From assembly GCA_029379385.1 (NCBI GenBank), contig CM055617.1, forward strand, positions 14,417,532 to 14,481,531: a stretch of DNA of 64,000 nt, read 5' to 3'. Below are positions 36,331-48,373 of this stretch, in pieces. Source of the DNA: Quillaja saponaria. Taxonomy: Eukaryota; Streptophyta; Magnoliopsida; Fabales; Quillajaceae. Numbering within the stretch: position 1 is the first letter of the stretch; each line of letters begins with the position of its first letter. A program made the position numbers and the translations under genes. Below the pieces are notes generated by a model. It searched no databases and was not told the origin of the DNA. It was given only the letters and a program-made list of their open reading frames with translations.

Positions 36331-36623
36331 ACCATATTTTGCAAATATATCTGCTTCTACATTCATATTTTCTGAGTTTGAGTTTGCGTTTGCAGATGCA
36401 GATGAGAATATTTAGAGCAATTTCCTTGCAAATAATTAATTTCTATTATTTTTATTTGCATCTGCATTTTGGCAGACGCATTTTCTGGATCTGCCTGTTC
36501 AAGTATCTGCATCTGCCTACCAAATTAAAACCCAGCCTGCGCATTTCTTCTCCTTCTTCCTTCTTTTCCCTTCATACTCTGCAACTCTATCTCCCACACC
36601 ATTTTTGCCGTGCTTCTTGCCAC

Positions 36624-37333
36624 CATGGGAGTGTTCTTCTACCTCGTGGGTCTCACCCGTGAAGTTAGGCTTTTTGTTCTGCCTACCTGTCCAGGTATGT
36701 TTCCTTGGCTTACAGAGGATGTCTCTGAACTATTATTAGGATTGTAAGAGTATTATTTATAACGGACGAGGAAACATCCCATCACAATCTGGAAAATTCA
36801 ACCTTGAGGTTATTTTTTTAATTTAAGTGTTAGGACATTTTCTTTGAGGTTCTGTTAATGATATGTACTTGTGAAAAACTTGTGGCTGTAACCAAAACAA
36901 AGGCAGAAGAATTAGATAAACCAAAACTACAACAATCCTAATAATACTCTTGAAGACTTGAACAAGTTTAGTAGACATAGTAAATAATGTTTTAAAAGTA
37001 ATGAACAACCAAGCAAGTTGAAAATCGTCTGATAATGAATGCAAATTCTTACTCGTTGCTAGGAAGAAATAAATGATATATGTTTGAACTGAGTTAACAG
37101 TTGTTTGAACAAAGAAAATCGTCTGGTAATGAATGCAAATTTTTATATACTAGGATTACTTTCGTGTCTTCTTCCATTCTCCTTAAAAATTAATTGCAGT
37201 AACAATCCAGCTGCTAGCAATGGCAAGAAGAGAAGAGAACATGGTATTGTTTCCATTCATGGCATTGGCTCTTCAGATAGAACAAAGAACAAACTACGCT
37301 GTCACCATTGTAAACACCCCTTTGTGTGGCTAA
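36624..37333 (+). pseudogene. Captured UDP-glycosyltransferase gene fragment in the CACTA element
   Basis: From ATG 37220 to TAA 37331-37333 the frame reads MARREENMVLFPFMA joined to LALQIEQRTNYAVTIVNTPL. This is the N-terminus of a family-1 plant UDP-glycosyltransferase, closest in wording to UGT92A types, which glycosylate small molecules in the cytosol. The usual QGHxxPFL block between FMA and LAL, which contains the catalytic histidine, is missing by an in-frame deletion of about nine codons. Upstream, an ATG at 36624 with a good context (GCCACCATGGG) opens a short exon-like frame MGVFFYLVGLTREVRLF ending CCAG/GTATGT. The acceptor TTGCAG at 37193-37198 keeps the frame into the UGT part. 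Whether that chimera is ever transcribed is unknown. It is a fragment, not an enzyme. Confidence 0.62.
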
Positions 37334-37559
37334 GGAACTATGTGTTTTTCATGCCTTCTTAGTGCAACCAGCGTGTATGGCATGGCATGTTACTGTTCTT
37401 TCTAATGTCATGTACTACACCTGATTTCTAGCCCAATTAGAATGAAGAACAAATGGTTGAACAGATTATTGTAGAACAATTTGAATAGAACTTATTCATT
37501 ACTAGTAAGAACAAAGATTTTATGAATTTATATGCCACACAATTTTATATTGTAGAGTA

Positions 37560-38160
37560 TTCGTTGGGGACGACCCCAAGAACACAAAGGTGATGATTAC
37601 CATTTATGATATTATCATGAAATACCTTCCAGGTCCGCTCTTCTAGTACCAGAAGTTTCCGGAGGACACAAAAACTTTATGCTATAATGATTTTATAGTA
37701 GGTTCAATTTTATTTTTGTTTAAGTCTTAATTTCATTCTAATATGTTGTTAAATTACTGATAACATACTTTTGTTTTCACCTCGTGAAAATACAAGTTAA
37801 CTCTTCGATCTTAAACGACGAGTTTATCGCCCATTGACTTGGGCTCATCCCACTCACCATGGGCCATGGTCATGTGCTTCTCATGTGACTGCGATGCTTC
37901 CGATGGTGATTGTCAATGTGAATTCTACTTTGTTGAGTTTCACTTGAGGGTTATGTACATGTCCAATCAAACACTAGAATTTAATAGCAAAGACCTCTAC
38001 AGTCTCGAACAACTTGAGGGCTAAGTGCATTTTCGATCAAACCCTAGATGTTACTAGTAATGACCTCTACAGTCCAGACTATATTGTTGAATTTGGAGAT
38101 GACGAAAAAGCTAAAGATGATGAAGACTTAAGATTTGGAGATGAGGCTGATATTTAGATT
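37560..38160 (+). other. Possible captured or transposon exons, unassigned
   Basis: Several short frames look less random than their surroundings: VFVGDDPKNTKVMITIYDII at ~37562, a Cys-rich stretch near 37865-37930, and SPDYIVEFGDDEKAKDDEDL ending FGDEADI and a TAG at ~38156. A ~85-bp duplication is also present (CACTTGAGGGTTATGTACAT... recurring as AACTTGAGGGCTAAGTGCAT...). No family is recognised. Confidence 0.35.
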
Positions 38161-38164
38161 TATA

Positions 38165-40571
38165 TATTTTAGTTTTAAGAATTTTAGTATATTAATGTTT
38201 TTATTATTAAAAAATTTGGATTTAAATTAAAAAAAATTTATTTTGAAGCATATATTTATAAAAATTAAATAAAAAAAATAAAACAATTAAATAACTTTAG
38301 ATAATTGCATCTACATTTCTTTTCTTTTTTTGCTTCTGCAAACACATACACAAATAAATTACAAAAATTTTAAAAAATTCTAGCCGGATAGATAACAAAC
38401 TAAACTAGCATGATAGGCTACACATATATATGAAATGAAATTTAGAAAGTGACCGATCAACAAAAACCCCAACGGTTGTATATAATAAAATTTTGTATAC
38501 ACTAACAATTTCAACTTTAAAGAACCAAAAACAATGATAATGTTACCCATAGTTATTTTTTGTATCGAAGACAAATTAATGGACAAATAAGGTAGATGTT
38601 TTTCTTTTTTTATTATAGCTATTTCTCAAACCAGACAAAAATTTCAAGTGGACAGGAAAAATACTTTAAAATTGAAAAATATGAAATTAAATTATACATT
38701 TTGAAAGATATCTACATTCTACGACCAAAACACCTAATTGCAACAAATACTATGACTGCCAGTAAGTACTAGTAGAATTTGTTTTCAGTTTCATTATTCC
38801 TTCTTGCTTAAGCCAAAGAGATGATTCATCAAGAAACGTATCTGATATCTACAAATTGCTATATGTATATATATATAGAGAGAGAAAGAGAGCTTTGTGT
38901 TTGTGAAAGTTTGTATGTGTGTGTGATAATATGATAGCCAGATTTTCAATTAAGGATGTGGACAAATGACTATAGTAAAATGATTCCATAAGTACACGAG
39001 CACAACAATATCTCTTGGAAGGATAATCTCTGGAAACAACAAAATACTATCAGAGAAGAAAGGGTGAGACTTGCATAAAAAATAGGTGAAAATGATCCAT
39101 GCTAAGAGCATAAAAATAGGTTTCTTGACATCTGGGAAGAAAAAAAACAAAAACAGAATCTCAAGGAAGTAGCTTCCCTAAGATTCACTTGTCACCCATG
39201 ATGAGTCATTTTATGGAAGGAAAAGGCATAATTTGTATGTTGCTATCACAAATAATCATTTTTAACTAGCATAGCCCACAATCCCATTTAGACACACAAA
39301 CAAATGTTTTTATTCACATCAAAATGATTGGGTCGTCCTTTAATTCTGTACGACCAATAATTTTTCAAGGTTATTGTACTATAAAAGAAGATTTCATGCT
39401 TACTCATAACTGACTTGTTAAATCCATACGTTGATAAAATCAAATAGTTAACAGTGTAGTATTTAAGGATCTAGTTTGACCTTAGCTCAATTTTCTTGAA
39501 ATAATGACTTTATCCTTTGCATATAAATTTAAGACTAAAAAAAACATGCAAATTGAAATGAACAAGCAGTGTAACTAGAAATTTGAACTTTAGACTTTTT
39601 ATCATAATGACAAAAATTATTGTAACCTAACACGGCAACACCTATTTCAGTGTAGTTTAGACTAGTATGTCACTTCTACTAAAAACAAAACAAAAACAAA
39701 ATCAAACCTACAATAATAAGTTAAAAAATCAAAATTTTCTTTCTAATAATTTTGCAACAGCCCAAAAGAATTATGAAACAAAACTAATTGATTAGTAAAA
39801 TAGAAGAAGAACCTTAAAAGAACAAATTTAACTTTAGAGATTATCCGTGACTTTGTGTTTGAAACAAGCTGGAGGGATGATTTGACAATCAACAAGCTTC
39901 TTTTGAAGTCGATTGTAAGAAATCTTACTTATTGCATAAACACTAAAATTGAGATACAATTCATTACAATCTAAAAAACATATGTAGAAATCTCATATTT
40001 AAATTCACACTTTAATGGATTTCTAAGTTGAAATCAAACTCAAAAACCTCAAGTCTGAAAGTCAACGAGTGAAGCTGGTAAAAGGGGAGAGAGAGGGATA
40101 GAAAGGGCTCGAGTTTGCAGGAATCATAAGAAAATGAGGGAAGAGAAAAATGAGAAATGCGAGTTAGGTTGTAATTTAGGAAAACTTATCTGTGTCTACA
40201 ATGGCAAACGTAGATAATTAAAAAAAAATTTAAAAAAAAAATCATATCTTGTAAGAGCATATAATAAAATTACAGACGTAAATATAAATGAATTTTTTAA
40301 AAATTAATTATACTATCTGAATCTATAATCCGTAGACATATAAAAGTTTATAAAAAAAATGGCAGTAATATTAGATAATTATGTCTGCAAACATAGACAC
40401 TGATAGAAAAATGCGGTTGTAGATATGTTCGAGAAATATGGCACAATAAATAATTCTTTTCTACATCTATTTTAGAACGATTTGCATAGCAGATGCAGAT
40501 AGTATTTATCTACATTTATATTTTCAGAGTCTGCTTCAGTATAGACGCGGATGAGATAATTTCTTGTAGTG
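38165..40571. other. CACTA right arm
   Basis: AT-rich, no credible gene. A (TA)n(GA)n microsatellite lies at ~38866-38892. The last ~400 bp again carry CACTA sub-terminal words (GTGTCTACAATGGCAAACG, ATGTCTGCAAACATAGAC, AGAGTCTGCTTC) before the terminal inverted repeat. Confidence 0.6.
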
Positions 40572-40574
40572 TTT

Positions 40575-41260
40575 GGCACATCTCGAGCCATTATTAATGA
40601 TGGAGAGTCTCATTTTTGCAACAAAAAAGTAGGAGCCCTTCTTGCTAAATATGGAGTAACACACAAGGTGGCATTAGCATATCATCCATAATCAAGTAGA
40701 CAAGCTGAGGTCTTCAATCAGGAGATAAATAGAATATTGGAGAAGATAGTATGTCCTTCTAGGAAAGACTGGTCCAAGCTATTGGATGATGCACTATAGG
40801 CATACCATATAGCCTACCAGATCCCTTTAGTATGTCACCATATCAACAGGTTTTTAAAAAAGCTTTCCATTTACTAATTGAGTTGGAACACAATGCTTAT
40901 TGGGCTATCAAGAAACTCAACTTTAATCTTAAGGAAGGTGGTGAAAATTGATTTCTCTAACTAAATGAAATGGATGAATTTAGATTTTATGCCTCTGAGA
41001 ATGCTAAAATCTACAAAGAGAAGACCAAAAAGTTGCATGATCAAAGAAATGTTAAATGCCATTTTAAACAGGATCAACAAGTTCTATTGTTTAACTCCCA
41101 GTTAAGACTTTTCCCGAGAAAACTCAAGTCAAGGTGATCTGGTCCATTCATCATCTCTAAAGGATTTTCATACAGAGTTGTAGAGCTGACTGCCTCTAAC
41201 CCGCATAGAACATTGAAAATGAATAAACAACGGTTGAAACATTATTAAGGAGGAAAAATT
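40575..41260 (+). pseudogene. Athila integrase relic, core and C-terminal part
   Basis: Continues from 33605: GTSRAIINDGESHFCNKKVG, YGVTHKVALAYHP, EINRILEKIV, then [38 protein letters not shown] and SGPFIISKGFSYRVVEL. These are the integrase core (second Asp in DGESHF) and the C-terminal GPF/Y domain. The domain reads almost continuously apart from several stops, so the CACTA insertion came into an already recognisable integrase. Confidence 0.9.
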
Positions 41261-42512
41261 AATCACTAACATACCCCCATCTACCTTAACGATGCCACTT
41301 GAGTACAACCAAGTCAAGCCAAGGACTTTAAACCAATCACTTCTTGGGAGAAAACTCAAGTTCTTAAACCTTTTTCTTTATTTTATTTTTGTTAATTTTA
41401 GTTATAAGCATTGAAACTCACTCATCCTTTGCCCTCACTTGTTTAGGAAAAAGCCTAGGACTAGGAAATCACCCATTAGCCATGGCACCACAACACTTCA
41501 TATCCAGGTATTAGGTAAGTCAACTAGAGAGCTCTACGTTGTGGCTCAATATGCCTTCACATTGTAGCGTCAAAAACTCTAGATCCATGTAAGTAACTCA
41601 TAGCCTTTTGCATTGCGGCCTTACACATTCATACGCCGAGGCGCCCTAATCACGTGTTTTAGACTATTAAGTTAGAGAGTCTCACACAGTTGTGGTACCA
41701 AACCCATGTCGTGGTGCCTAAAAATGAAGAAAAAACAATTGACCTCAAGGAGCTTATCGTCACGGCACCCAAGTGATTGGCCCTATGACAATCCCCAAAA
41801 AAAAATTTTAGATTTTACACAAAGGGAATTGTGTTAAGGTGTCACATCCTGTGTTTTCAAAATTTGAAATTTTAGAGATAGCCTCCACAACGCCCAAGAC
41901 CATGTGCCGCAGTGCCTGACCCCAACTCACAAAAACTTAACCCTAAGCAGTCTTTCTCTCAAGCTTAGGCTTTTAGCCTTTAAATATCTGAAGAATTCAC
42001 TGATCCACTTGGATTGGAACACAAATCACTCACACTCATGTTCTTTGCCATTTTTCTTGCGACTTTCAAACCATTCAAGTAAGTTTTTGAAACCCCTTTC
42101 CTAAAATTCATTTTTATGAAACAAAGCATGGTTGTGAAAAGTTGTTGAACTTATATTCTTAGCTCCTTGAGTTAAGGTGATTCTTTTTGGATTTATCGTG
42201 AATTTTTGTATATTGACTTGAATTGAGGTTACATAAGGTTACGTTTTAGGTTAACTCACTTAGTTATATTGAATTGTTTTTGTGGCTTAGGTATATATTG
42301 TGATTAAATCTCTTCCTTATTCCTTTTCTTAGTTAATTGCATTAAATTATATACATATGGTTTGTGAACTAAATCTAGGTTTATTTTGCCTGAGTTGACT
42401 TATCAACATTGATGCCATATAGGTCTAAGACTTTTTGTTAAATTCCTGGGCTATGGTTGACTTGTTGATAGGACAATTATGGGGTTGGGTTTTGTTATTT
42501 CTGCAGGTTTGA
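41261..42512 (+). other. Athila region between integrase and ORF3
   Basis: Non-coding in the present state. It includes an early MAPQHF-like start at ~41482 and stretches rich in TGCGG/TGGC words resembling parts of the LTR. No separate gene is supported; a promoter or splice signals for ORF3 may lie here, as in other Athila elements. Confidence 0.5.
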
Positions 42513-42740
42513 ATGGCACCTAAGTGTGCCCACACTTCTATTGCCTCTATGCCTCGTTATGACATGACCAAACACATGTCTCACAAGGCAAAAGGCAGAT
42601 ATAAAGCACACATGTTGAACAAGATCACAGTGCGACGACGAGGGTTTGCATTAACAAGGAAGTGCTTCCCCTTTATCTATTCAATCATTGATACACGACA
42701 GTGGGGGAAGTTATCTGAGATACAACGAGTTACGGTGATA
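42513..42740 (+). pseudogene. Athila env-like ORF3 relic, first part
   Basis: MAPKCAHTSIASMPRYD, SHKAKGRYKAHMLNK, RRRGFALTRKCFPFI and RQWGKLSE match the start of the extra open frame found downstream of pol in Athila elements (MAPK..., RGF..., RQWxKF). Its role is unproven; it is often called env-like. It is cut off by an inverted LTR and resumes at about 46500. Confidence 0.7.
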
Positions 42741-43545
42741 TTAATTGAAGTAGAGATCATTCCTACGAGAAATTATATTACTTTTTAAACTAATTATCAA
42801 TATTTATGCAACCTAATCTTAATCATGCCAATGCAAATGTAGAGTTTGGAAAACTGAGTAACTAGCAAATTATATAGATTATATTAAATTAACACCTAGG
42901 TTCACAATATCTCTCACACTTCACCTAAGTTTAACTTACCTTAATACAATTCATACAATAGTCCAAATATTAACTTAGATCTTTTAAGCAATTACAGGCA
43001 TATTCCTATGTCTAGCAATTATATATTTCCCTTAGTTTAATTCACTATATTCTTATAAGAATTATACTAAGATAAATTCATTAAGAACCAATTTATTTTG
43101 GTTACTTGTGGCTAAAGAGTATAGACCTATCTCTTTAACAAATTAGATTATTCAATTGAGATGAACAATTCAATCGCAAGTTATGTTACCTAAGGCTAAG
43201 CCCAAAATTGACTCTTCCAAGTCAATTCCAAGGTTCTTAATCAATCTAATAGGTGGTCAATGTATCAGAAGTATTAAGAATAAGGCAAAATAAATATTTG
43301 AAATTAAAACATGCATTAAATCAAATCAAGGGCCACATAGGCTACATATGAGTTCAACTACAACCCTAGAATATGACTACTCCATACTAACTACGAGAAA
43401 TAATAACATAAAATAAATAGTTATTACAAGTAAATAAGAAAACAACAAGAAGGGAGTAGAAGATTAGAAGTTATCACGGCTTCAGGTCTTCATTAGCTTC
43501 TTAGAGACTTTCTCTCACTTGCTCTGATATATTTTTTTCGATTTC

Positions 43546-45838
43546 TATCACACCCCATATAGAGGCATGACTGGCCAGAGGAATGGATAACCAAACCTCC
43601 GTAACCCAAATTTCAAATCAAAAAAATACATATGACTTTTGACCAATCTCAAGATTAAAAGGAAAGTTTATAAACACAAACTAAACACAAATGCTTATTT
43701 ATTGAAATGTATTACAATTTGACTAAAACTTTCAACAAAGGTTTCCCTTAAAGTGGAACATGCCCAAAAATACAAAAATAATATAATTGTTGACATACCA
43801 TAGCATCAATAGTAACCACTAAGAGCTTAACTTTATTATGTACCACAATCAATAATAAACTAAATGATTACACAAATCAAAATCCAATACTTAAACCCTA
43901 ATGTGACTACAAAGTTCCATCCCTTAGCTTCAAATAAATGATCTCGAAGTCATGTATTCGTCGATGACGTCATGTTGGGATCATGATTCTAAAAAAACAT
44001 TGAACAAACGAGGGGTGAGTCATAAAGACTCAATAAACGAAAAACATACCCAAAGAGTACTACCATCAATCAATACATAAATCAAATAATTTCAGGATAA
44101 CATGAATTTCAAAACAATTCAATTTCATACGTATATGAATATAGAAAACGTAAAACCAATCAAATTAAAATTCAAGTAATCCAATATACACAAAAATCAA
44201 TCAAAGCATCCAAAAGGGCTAATCAGAGTAACTCAAACCAACATACTAAATACACACCCTTTTCGGTGCATTTTTGCTCTCGCACACCAAGAATAGATAT
44301 AACTCTCATATACCCTCCCCAGGGTTGAGTTACTCGAATATTTTTAATCGAATATCAAATAGTCAAATCAATTTATCCTTTGTGCATGCGGATTCTATTT
44401 CATATAAAAATTAGTTTCATTGGCTCTTATCAAACACACACAATACAATTAATATGAGAATATCAACAATATAGCATTTAATCAATTAATTCAATTATAG
44501 TACTAAACATTTAGTTTTGAAAGCTATATGAACATATTCACAAAAATAAACTGAAAGAATTAATCACAACACATTAGCAACCAAAGAGTAACATTTCCCA
44601 CTCAAAAATTTTATGAATTTAACATGTCATTCCTTCTTGAATTCAAGAGTGGCAATTGATTACCCATATGTTGCAAAGCTAAAAATCATGATTTCAGTCA
44701 TAGCTTAGTTTATAAATTCCATCTACTTATGTCAATTTTCAAACACTTACTAAAAGTTAATTTCTCTTAGACATTTGATCTAATACCATGAAGGCATAAT
44801 TAATTCCATACATTCCTTTAAACTAATATTTTTTGGCCTTTTAACAAACACCTTAAGAACATAATTTACTTTCATTCATGTGTATGTATACACACACACA
44901 CACACACATATATATACATACCCCACAAGAATCATAATTCCCATCAATTTCCACATTGCTTACATTCCAAGCATCAATCTTGAATTTAGTTTAGCTAATC
45001 AAAGCAATCAAAACTTGAATTATATATTTTTTCCAGAAACAATCCTACTTAGTTCAAATTTTCCTTTTTCCTTAAACATTCAACCCTCACTCTTTCCCTC
45101 ACTTTCCAATTCTAATTCCTCCTCCTAAATTCAACACTCAACAATTGTAAAATGACAACACTCTAACTCCAAAGAAACTAATTAAATTACTTGAACCAAA
45201 TGTCTTAAATTTTACCACAACTTTGGTTGTTCAACCAAGACTAGAGGGTGGCTAAATAAGTGGGTGTGGCTACCGTCCAAAACAACTTGAATCCACCACC
45301 AAACTGCCTTCCCCCCCTCCCCAAGCTGCAACAATATTCCTTCCAACTTCATCTATAACCAGACAGCCCAAGAAAGACAGGAAAGAAAGGATAGCCACTG
45401 CCAACTAGGCCTCATGGTGGTTGATTGCTGTCCTAAATTAACACCTATAAAACTAGAAGGAAGAAAAGAACATAAGCTAAAGCAAAGCTTCTTACACGAC
45501 AAGGAAAACCAAGCAAAAACAAGGCCTAAAACTTACCAAGATAGGGGCTGCTACACGACTGGAAGGAAGGGAAATAAAGCTGCCACAATTGGGAGGAAGA
45601 AGGAGGAGCACGATTAAGAAAAGGAAGAACGATTGAAATTCTTGAATACATGAGCTGGAGTTCTTATGGAAAAACAAGGGAGGAGGAAGAGGAAAGCTCA
45701 GGCAGCATAAAAATGAAGAGAAAAGAAATGTGGTACAAGGAAAAAGAGAGAGAAAAGACCAAAAAAAAAAATTAAGGTCAAAGTCAAGGGTTCTATAATT
45801 ATGGTGCATAATTATTCTTGATATATACATAAATATAC

Positions 45839-45908
<70 letters not shown>

Positions 45909-46014
45909 ATGCACATAGTTTAAATGTTTACTTTGTTTATAATTTGTTTTACTTATAAATAAAAGTTACGTATAAAACTTCTAAAGCGTAATACTAACGT
46001 ATCGGGTTATAGCA
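43546..46014 (-). mobile_element. Solo LTR of family A, copy 2 (2,469 bp)
   Basis: Aligns with 17048-19826: CACACC(C/T)C then AGGCATGA, TGGATAACCAAACCTCCGTAAC, ACTTTCAACAAAGG, GTGGAACATGCCCAA, CCTCCCCAGGGTTGAGTTACTC. The (CA)n microsatellite recurs at the same place (44889-44908), and a large (TA)n(GT)n(GTAT)n tract is at 45838-45908. Flanks are ATTTC (43541-43545) and ACTTC (46015-46019), a likely 5-bp target duplication with one change. No internal sequence is attached, so it is a solo LTR. Confidence 0.75.
45838..45908. repeat. Compound microsatellite (TA)n(GT)n(GTAT)n
   Basis: Dinucleotide TA, then GT, then TA, then tetranucleotide TATG/GTAT repeats in one block. The 140-codon frame across it on the minus strand is a product of the repeat and not a gene. 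Confidence 0.9.
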
Positions 46015-46499
46015 ACTTCAACCTTCACCTTCTTATATAGGCCTCTTTGCCCTAATTTAACAAAATTAGAAGTTCTCAAAAACACGTGATAGTGCTGCAA
46101 CGCATCCTTCATTAGTTCTACAGTGCCACCTCCTTTGTGTAGTCTATTTAGGATTCTAACTATACATATCACAGCATCCTTATGCAAGGCTTTCTGCCTG
46201 ATTCCTTGCAATTCATCCTTATGAGCGCCATGGTGCCAATGTACCTCATGCTACGGCGTAGGTCTTCAACATTTTTCCTCTTCTTCTTTGACCAAGATAT
46301 TGCAAAGATACTTGAAAAAAAATTAAATAACAAAAAATAAATAAAAAACTACTACTAATTAAATTAAAAAGCTATAAACTCCTATATAACCTAGGCTCGA
46401 TAAAACACTAAATTTAATTGTATTCTAACTCTAAAACTCTAGGATTTAGCACAAAATATGAATAAAAATTGTAGTGAAATAATTCTATTTTACAAAAGT

Positions 46500-46925
46500 T
46501 ATTAGTCCATTTCAAAGTAAGCCAGCTAGAAGCGACATCCTGGGTTTAGTTATACTTTTTCCTTACCAATCTATTATCGAGTGGACACGCAAGCGATATC
46601 ACCAAGGATAAAGCATTCTTGTTCTATGCCATTATGAAGGGTAAGTCTATTGATATTGGCAATGTTATTCATAATGATATACTAAAGAGTGCGAATGGCA
46701 AGAACTTAGGCCTCTGGTTCCTATCACTAATCATGGAGCTATGCCGCTTGGCTGGGGTCCAATAGGATAATAGTGAGGAGATAGAGCATCCAAGGAACCT
46801 CATCAATGATGATAATCTGATAAAGAAGTTTCTAAAGAGGAATTGAGAGGTTGGTGAAGGTAATAATGCCGCTCCAGCATAGCTCAAGCCCACAAATGTT
46901 TGGTTTCTCATATTAGGTCAATGAG
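46500..46925 (+). pseudogene. Athila env-like ORF3 relic, second part
   Basis: DITKDKAFLFYAIMKGKSID, GNVIHNDILKSANGKNLGLW, FLSLIMELCRLAGVQ, then EHPRNLI and DNLIKKFLKRN match the middle and end of Athila ORF3 (the Y-A-I/L-x-x-G-K-S-I and L-I-x-E-L-C words). Stops are present. It is the continuation of 42513-42740. Confidence 0.75.
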
Positions 46926-48360
46926 GGAGTTTTTCTTTCTTCCTTATTATTTTCTTTTATTTTCCTTTCTTTTGTTTATTAAGCATTAGGACATTACTTA
47001 GGTTAAGTTTAGAGGGTAACTATTCAATTATATTATTTTCTTTATTCTTGTAAGTTGTTCAGTTGTAAACCTCCATGTCTTGTTTAGTTCATTTGTAATT
47101 TATTTAGAATGTGGTCCTAATACGGTAGTGTGGATTTCCTTTTTCGAAGAAGTTTTTAATTGCTAATTGTTGAATTCTAGTTATATTTGTCTTGATGATT
47201 AATGTTCCCTAATCTCATGATAATATCCTATTTATGCATTGAATTTTGATTTTGATTTTGATTTTTGATTTTTGATTTTTGATTTCTGATGAGATGCATA
47301 ATTTTTTATTTTTTTATTGTAATTAGGGCAAATTTCATATATATATACACAAGGCCATATTTGCATAGGTTCAATGTACTTTAGAGATATTTATGTTGGA
47401 ACAACCTTTAGACTAACTTTGAACCCTAGACTTAGTTTGAATTCCTCTTGAGTAAATCCTATGTGAGACTTAGTTGAAAACATAATATAAGCCATCTTTG
47501 AACTGGTTGAGCCTTCTTTTTCCAACTTGATATTTAAATCCACAGAATACTCGCTTAAGCTTTAAGCATATTCTTTCTTGTAACTTTGCATTTTAGCAAA
47601 ATCCTTTATTGATATACCCCATTTGCACTATATTACTTTGAACACATTGATCATGAATTGTAATTTGAGTTAGAAGTCAAACTGAAGTAAGTTGGTAGTA
47701 AGTGAGTCAAGGAAGATAAAATGTTTCTTCATCCCCACATCATAGTAAAAAATAAGATTGTAGGTGTGCTTGATATTTTCTTTGAGAAAAAAAAAATTGC
47801 AAACCAATGCTTTGGCAACAAAAATAAAAGAAAGAAAAAGGAGGAAAAGGTGGGGAGCAATCTTAAGTCTTGCCCCCAATAAAGAGAAATCGGATTAAAA
47901 ATTAAGCATGAGTTGAGTATTGACACCACAAGGTGGCAAAATGAAAAGTAAAGCCTAATAAGATCTATTGTACTTAGGGTAAGTGAGCCAAAAATTTCTT
48001 TTCATTTAATTTTTACCCTAGCTTTACATTACAAGTTTTATTTAAGCCCTATTGATTTTTTACTAATTATTAGCCTACATTAGTGGAGAGAATAAGAAAA
48101 AATTAATAGAAGGGTTTAATTTTAGTCTATAATTTATTGTAGTAAAGATTTCTTCAGATTAGTTAAAACTTAGTAAAGAGGCCTTGCACACATACATGAA
48201 ATCTGCTCGAGCATGATAAATTGAAGTTATACTTGTATTTTATCTTTAGTCAAGTCCTTGTTATAAACCTTGAGGATTGTAAGGGTATCATTCGTTCATC
48301 ATTGATAGGTTTAGTTGTTATTTTATTTTGTTTGTCTTTGCTAGGAACTAACAAAATGCT
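46926..48360 (+). other. Athila 3' untranslated region
   Basis: Long non-coding stretch before the polypurine tract, as usual in Athila. It contains a (TTTTGA/TTTTTGA)n microsatellite at ~47243-47287. Frames on the minus strand here (69 and 66 codons) are low-complexity. Confidence 0.65.
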
Positions 48361-48373
48361 TAGTTTGGGGGTC
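48361..48373 (+). other. Athila polypurine tract
   Basis: TAGTTTGGGGGTC directly before the 3' LTR start TGTAAAATAG. The TTTGGGGG(G) form is usual for Athila/Tat elements and primes plus-strand synthesis. Confidence 0.75.

Larger units (their letters stand above)
33606..40571. mobile_element. CACTA (En/Spm) transposon, 6,966 bp
   Basis: Both ends carry CACTACAAGAAATTAT as inverted repeats, and a 3-bp target duplication TTT flanks the element (33603-33605 and 40572-40574). Removing the element and one TTT restores the integrase reading ...FSCF-GTSRAIINDG. Sub-terminal regions hold many copies of words such as GTCTGC, AGACGCAGAT and ATCTGC(A/G)T in both directions, the usual transposase-binding arrays. 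No intact transposase (TNPD/TNP2) was found, so it appears non-autonomous. It carries a glycosyltransferase gene fragment at 37220. Confidence 0.93.
42740..46494 (-). mobile_element. Inverted Athila solo LTR, itself interrupted
   Basis: Sequence 42740-43545 and 46015-46494 together form one LTR of the Athila family on the minus strand. The right end CTATTTTACA is the reverse of the LTR start TGTAAAATAG. 42890-43500 is the reverse of about 28260-28930, with words such as AACACCTAGGTTCACAATATC. The left boundary is blurred (42700-42770) and no target duplication could be set. It splits ORF3. The 43546-46014 LTR of family A is inserted within it. Confidence 0.8.

Noticed and set aside
36339..36662. 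107-codon frame in the CACTA element
   Set aside because: Made mostly of sub-terminal repeat words (Leu, Phe, Tyr rich); the credible coding signal starts at 36624 and 37220 in other frames.
37105..37362. Cys-containing frame (RCHHCKHPF) first considered as a captured zinc-finger or JmjC exon
   Set aside because: The same bases in the neighbouring frame give a much better and longer match to a UDP-glycosyltransferase N-terminus.
33606..40571. Autonomous CACTA with transposase
   Set aside because: Despite the full length, I found no DDE transposase motifs or long frames, so it is treated as non-autonomous.
45492..45914. 140-codon frame on the minus strand, the longest in the region
   Set aside because: Its start is a translated microsatellite (His-Ile-Tyr-Thr repeats) and the rest lies in an LTR; not a gene.
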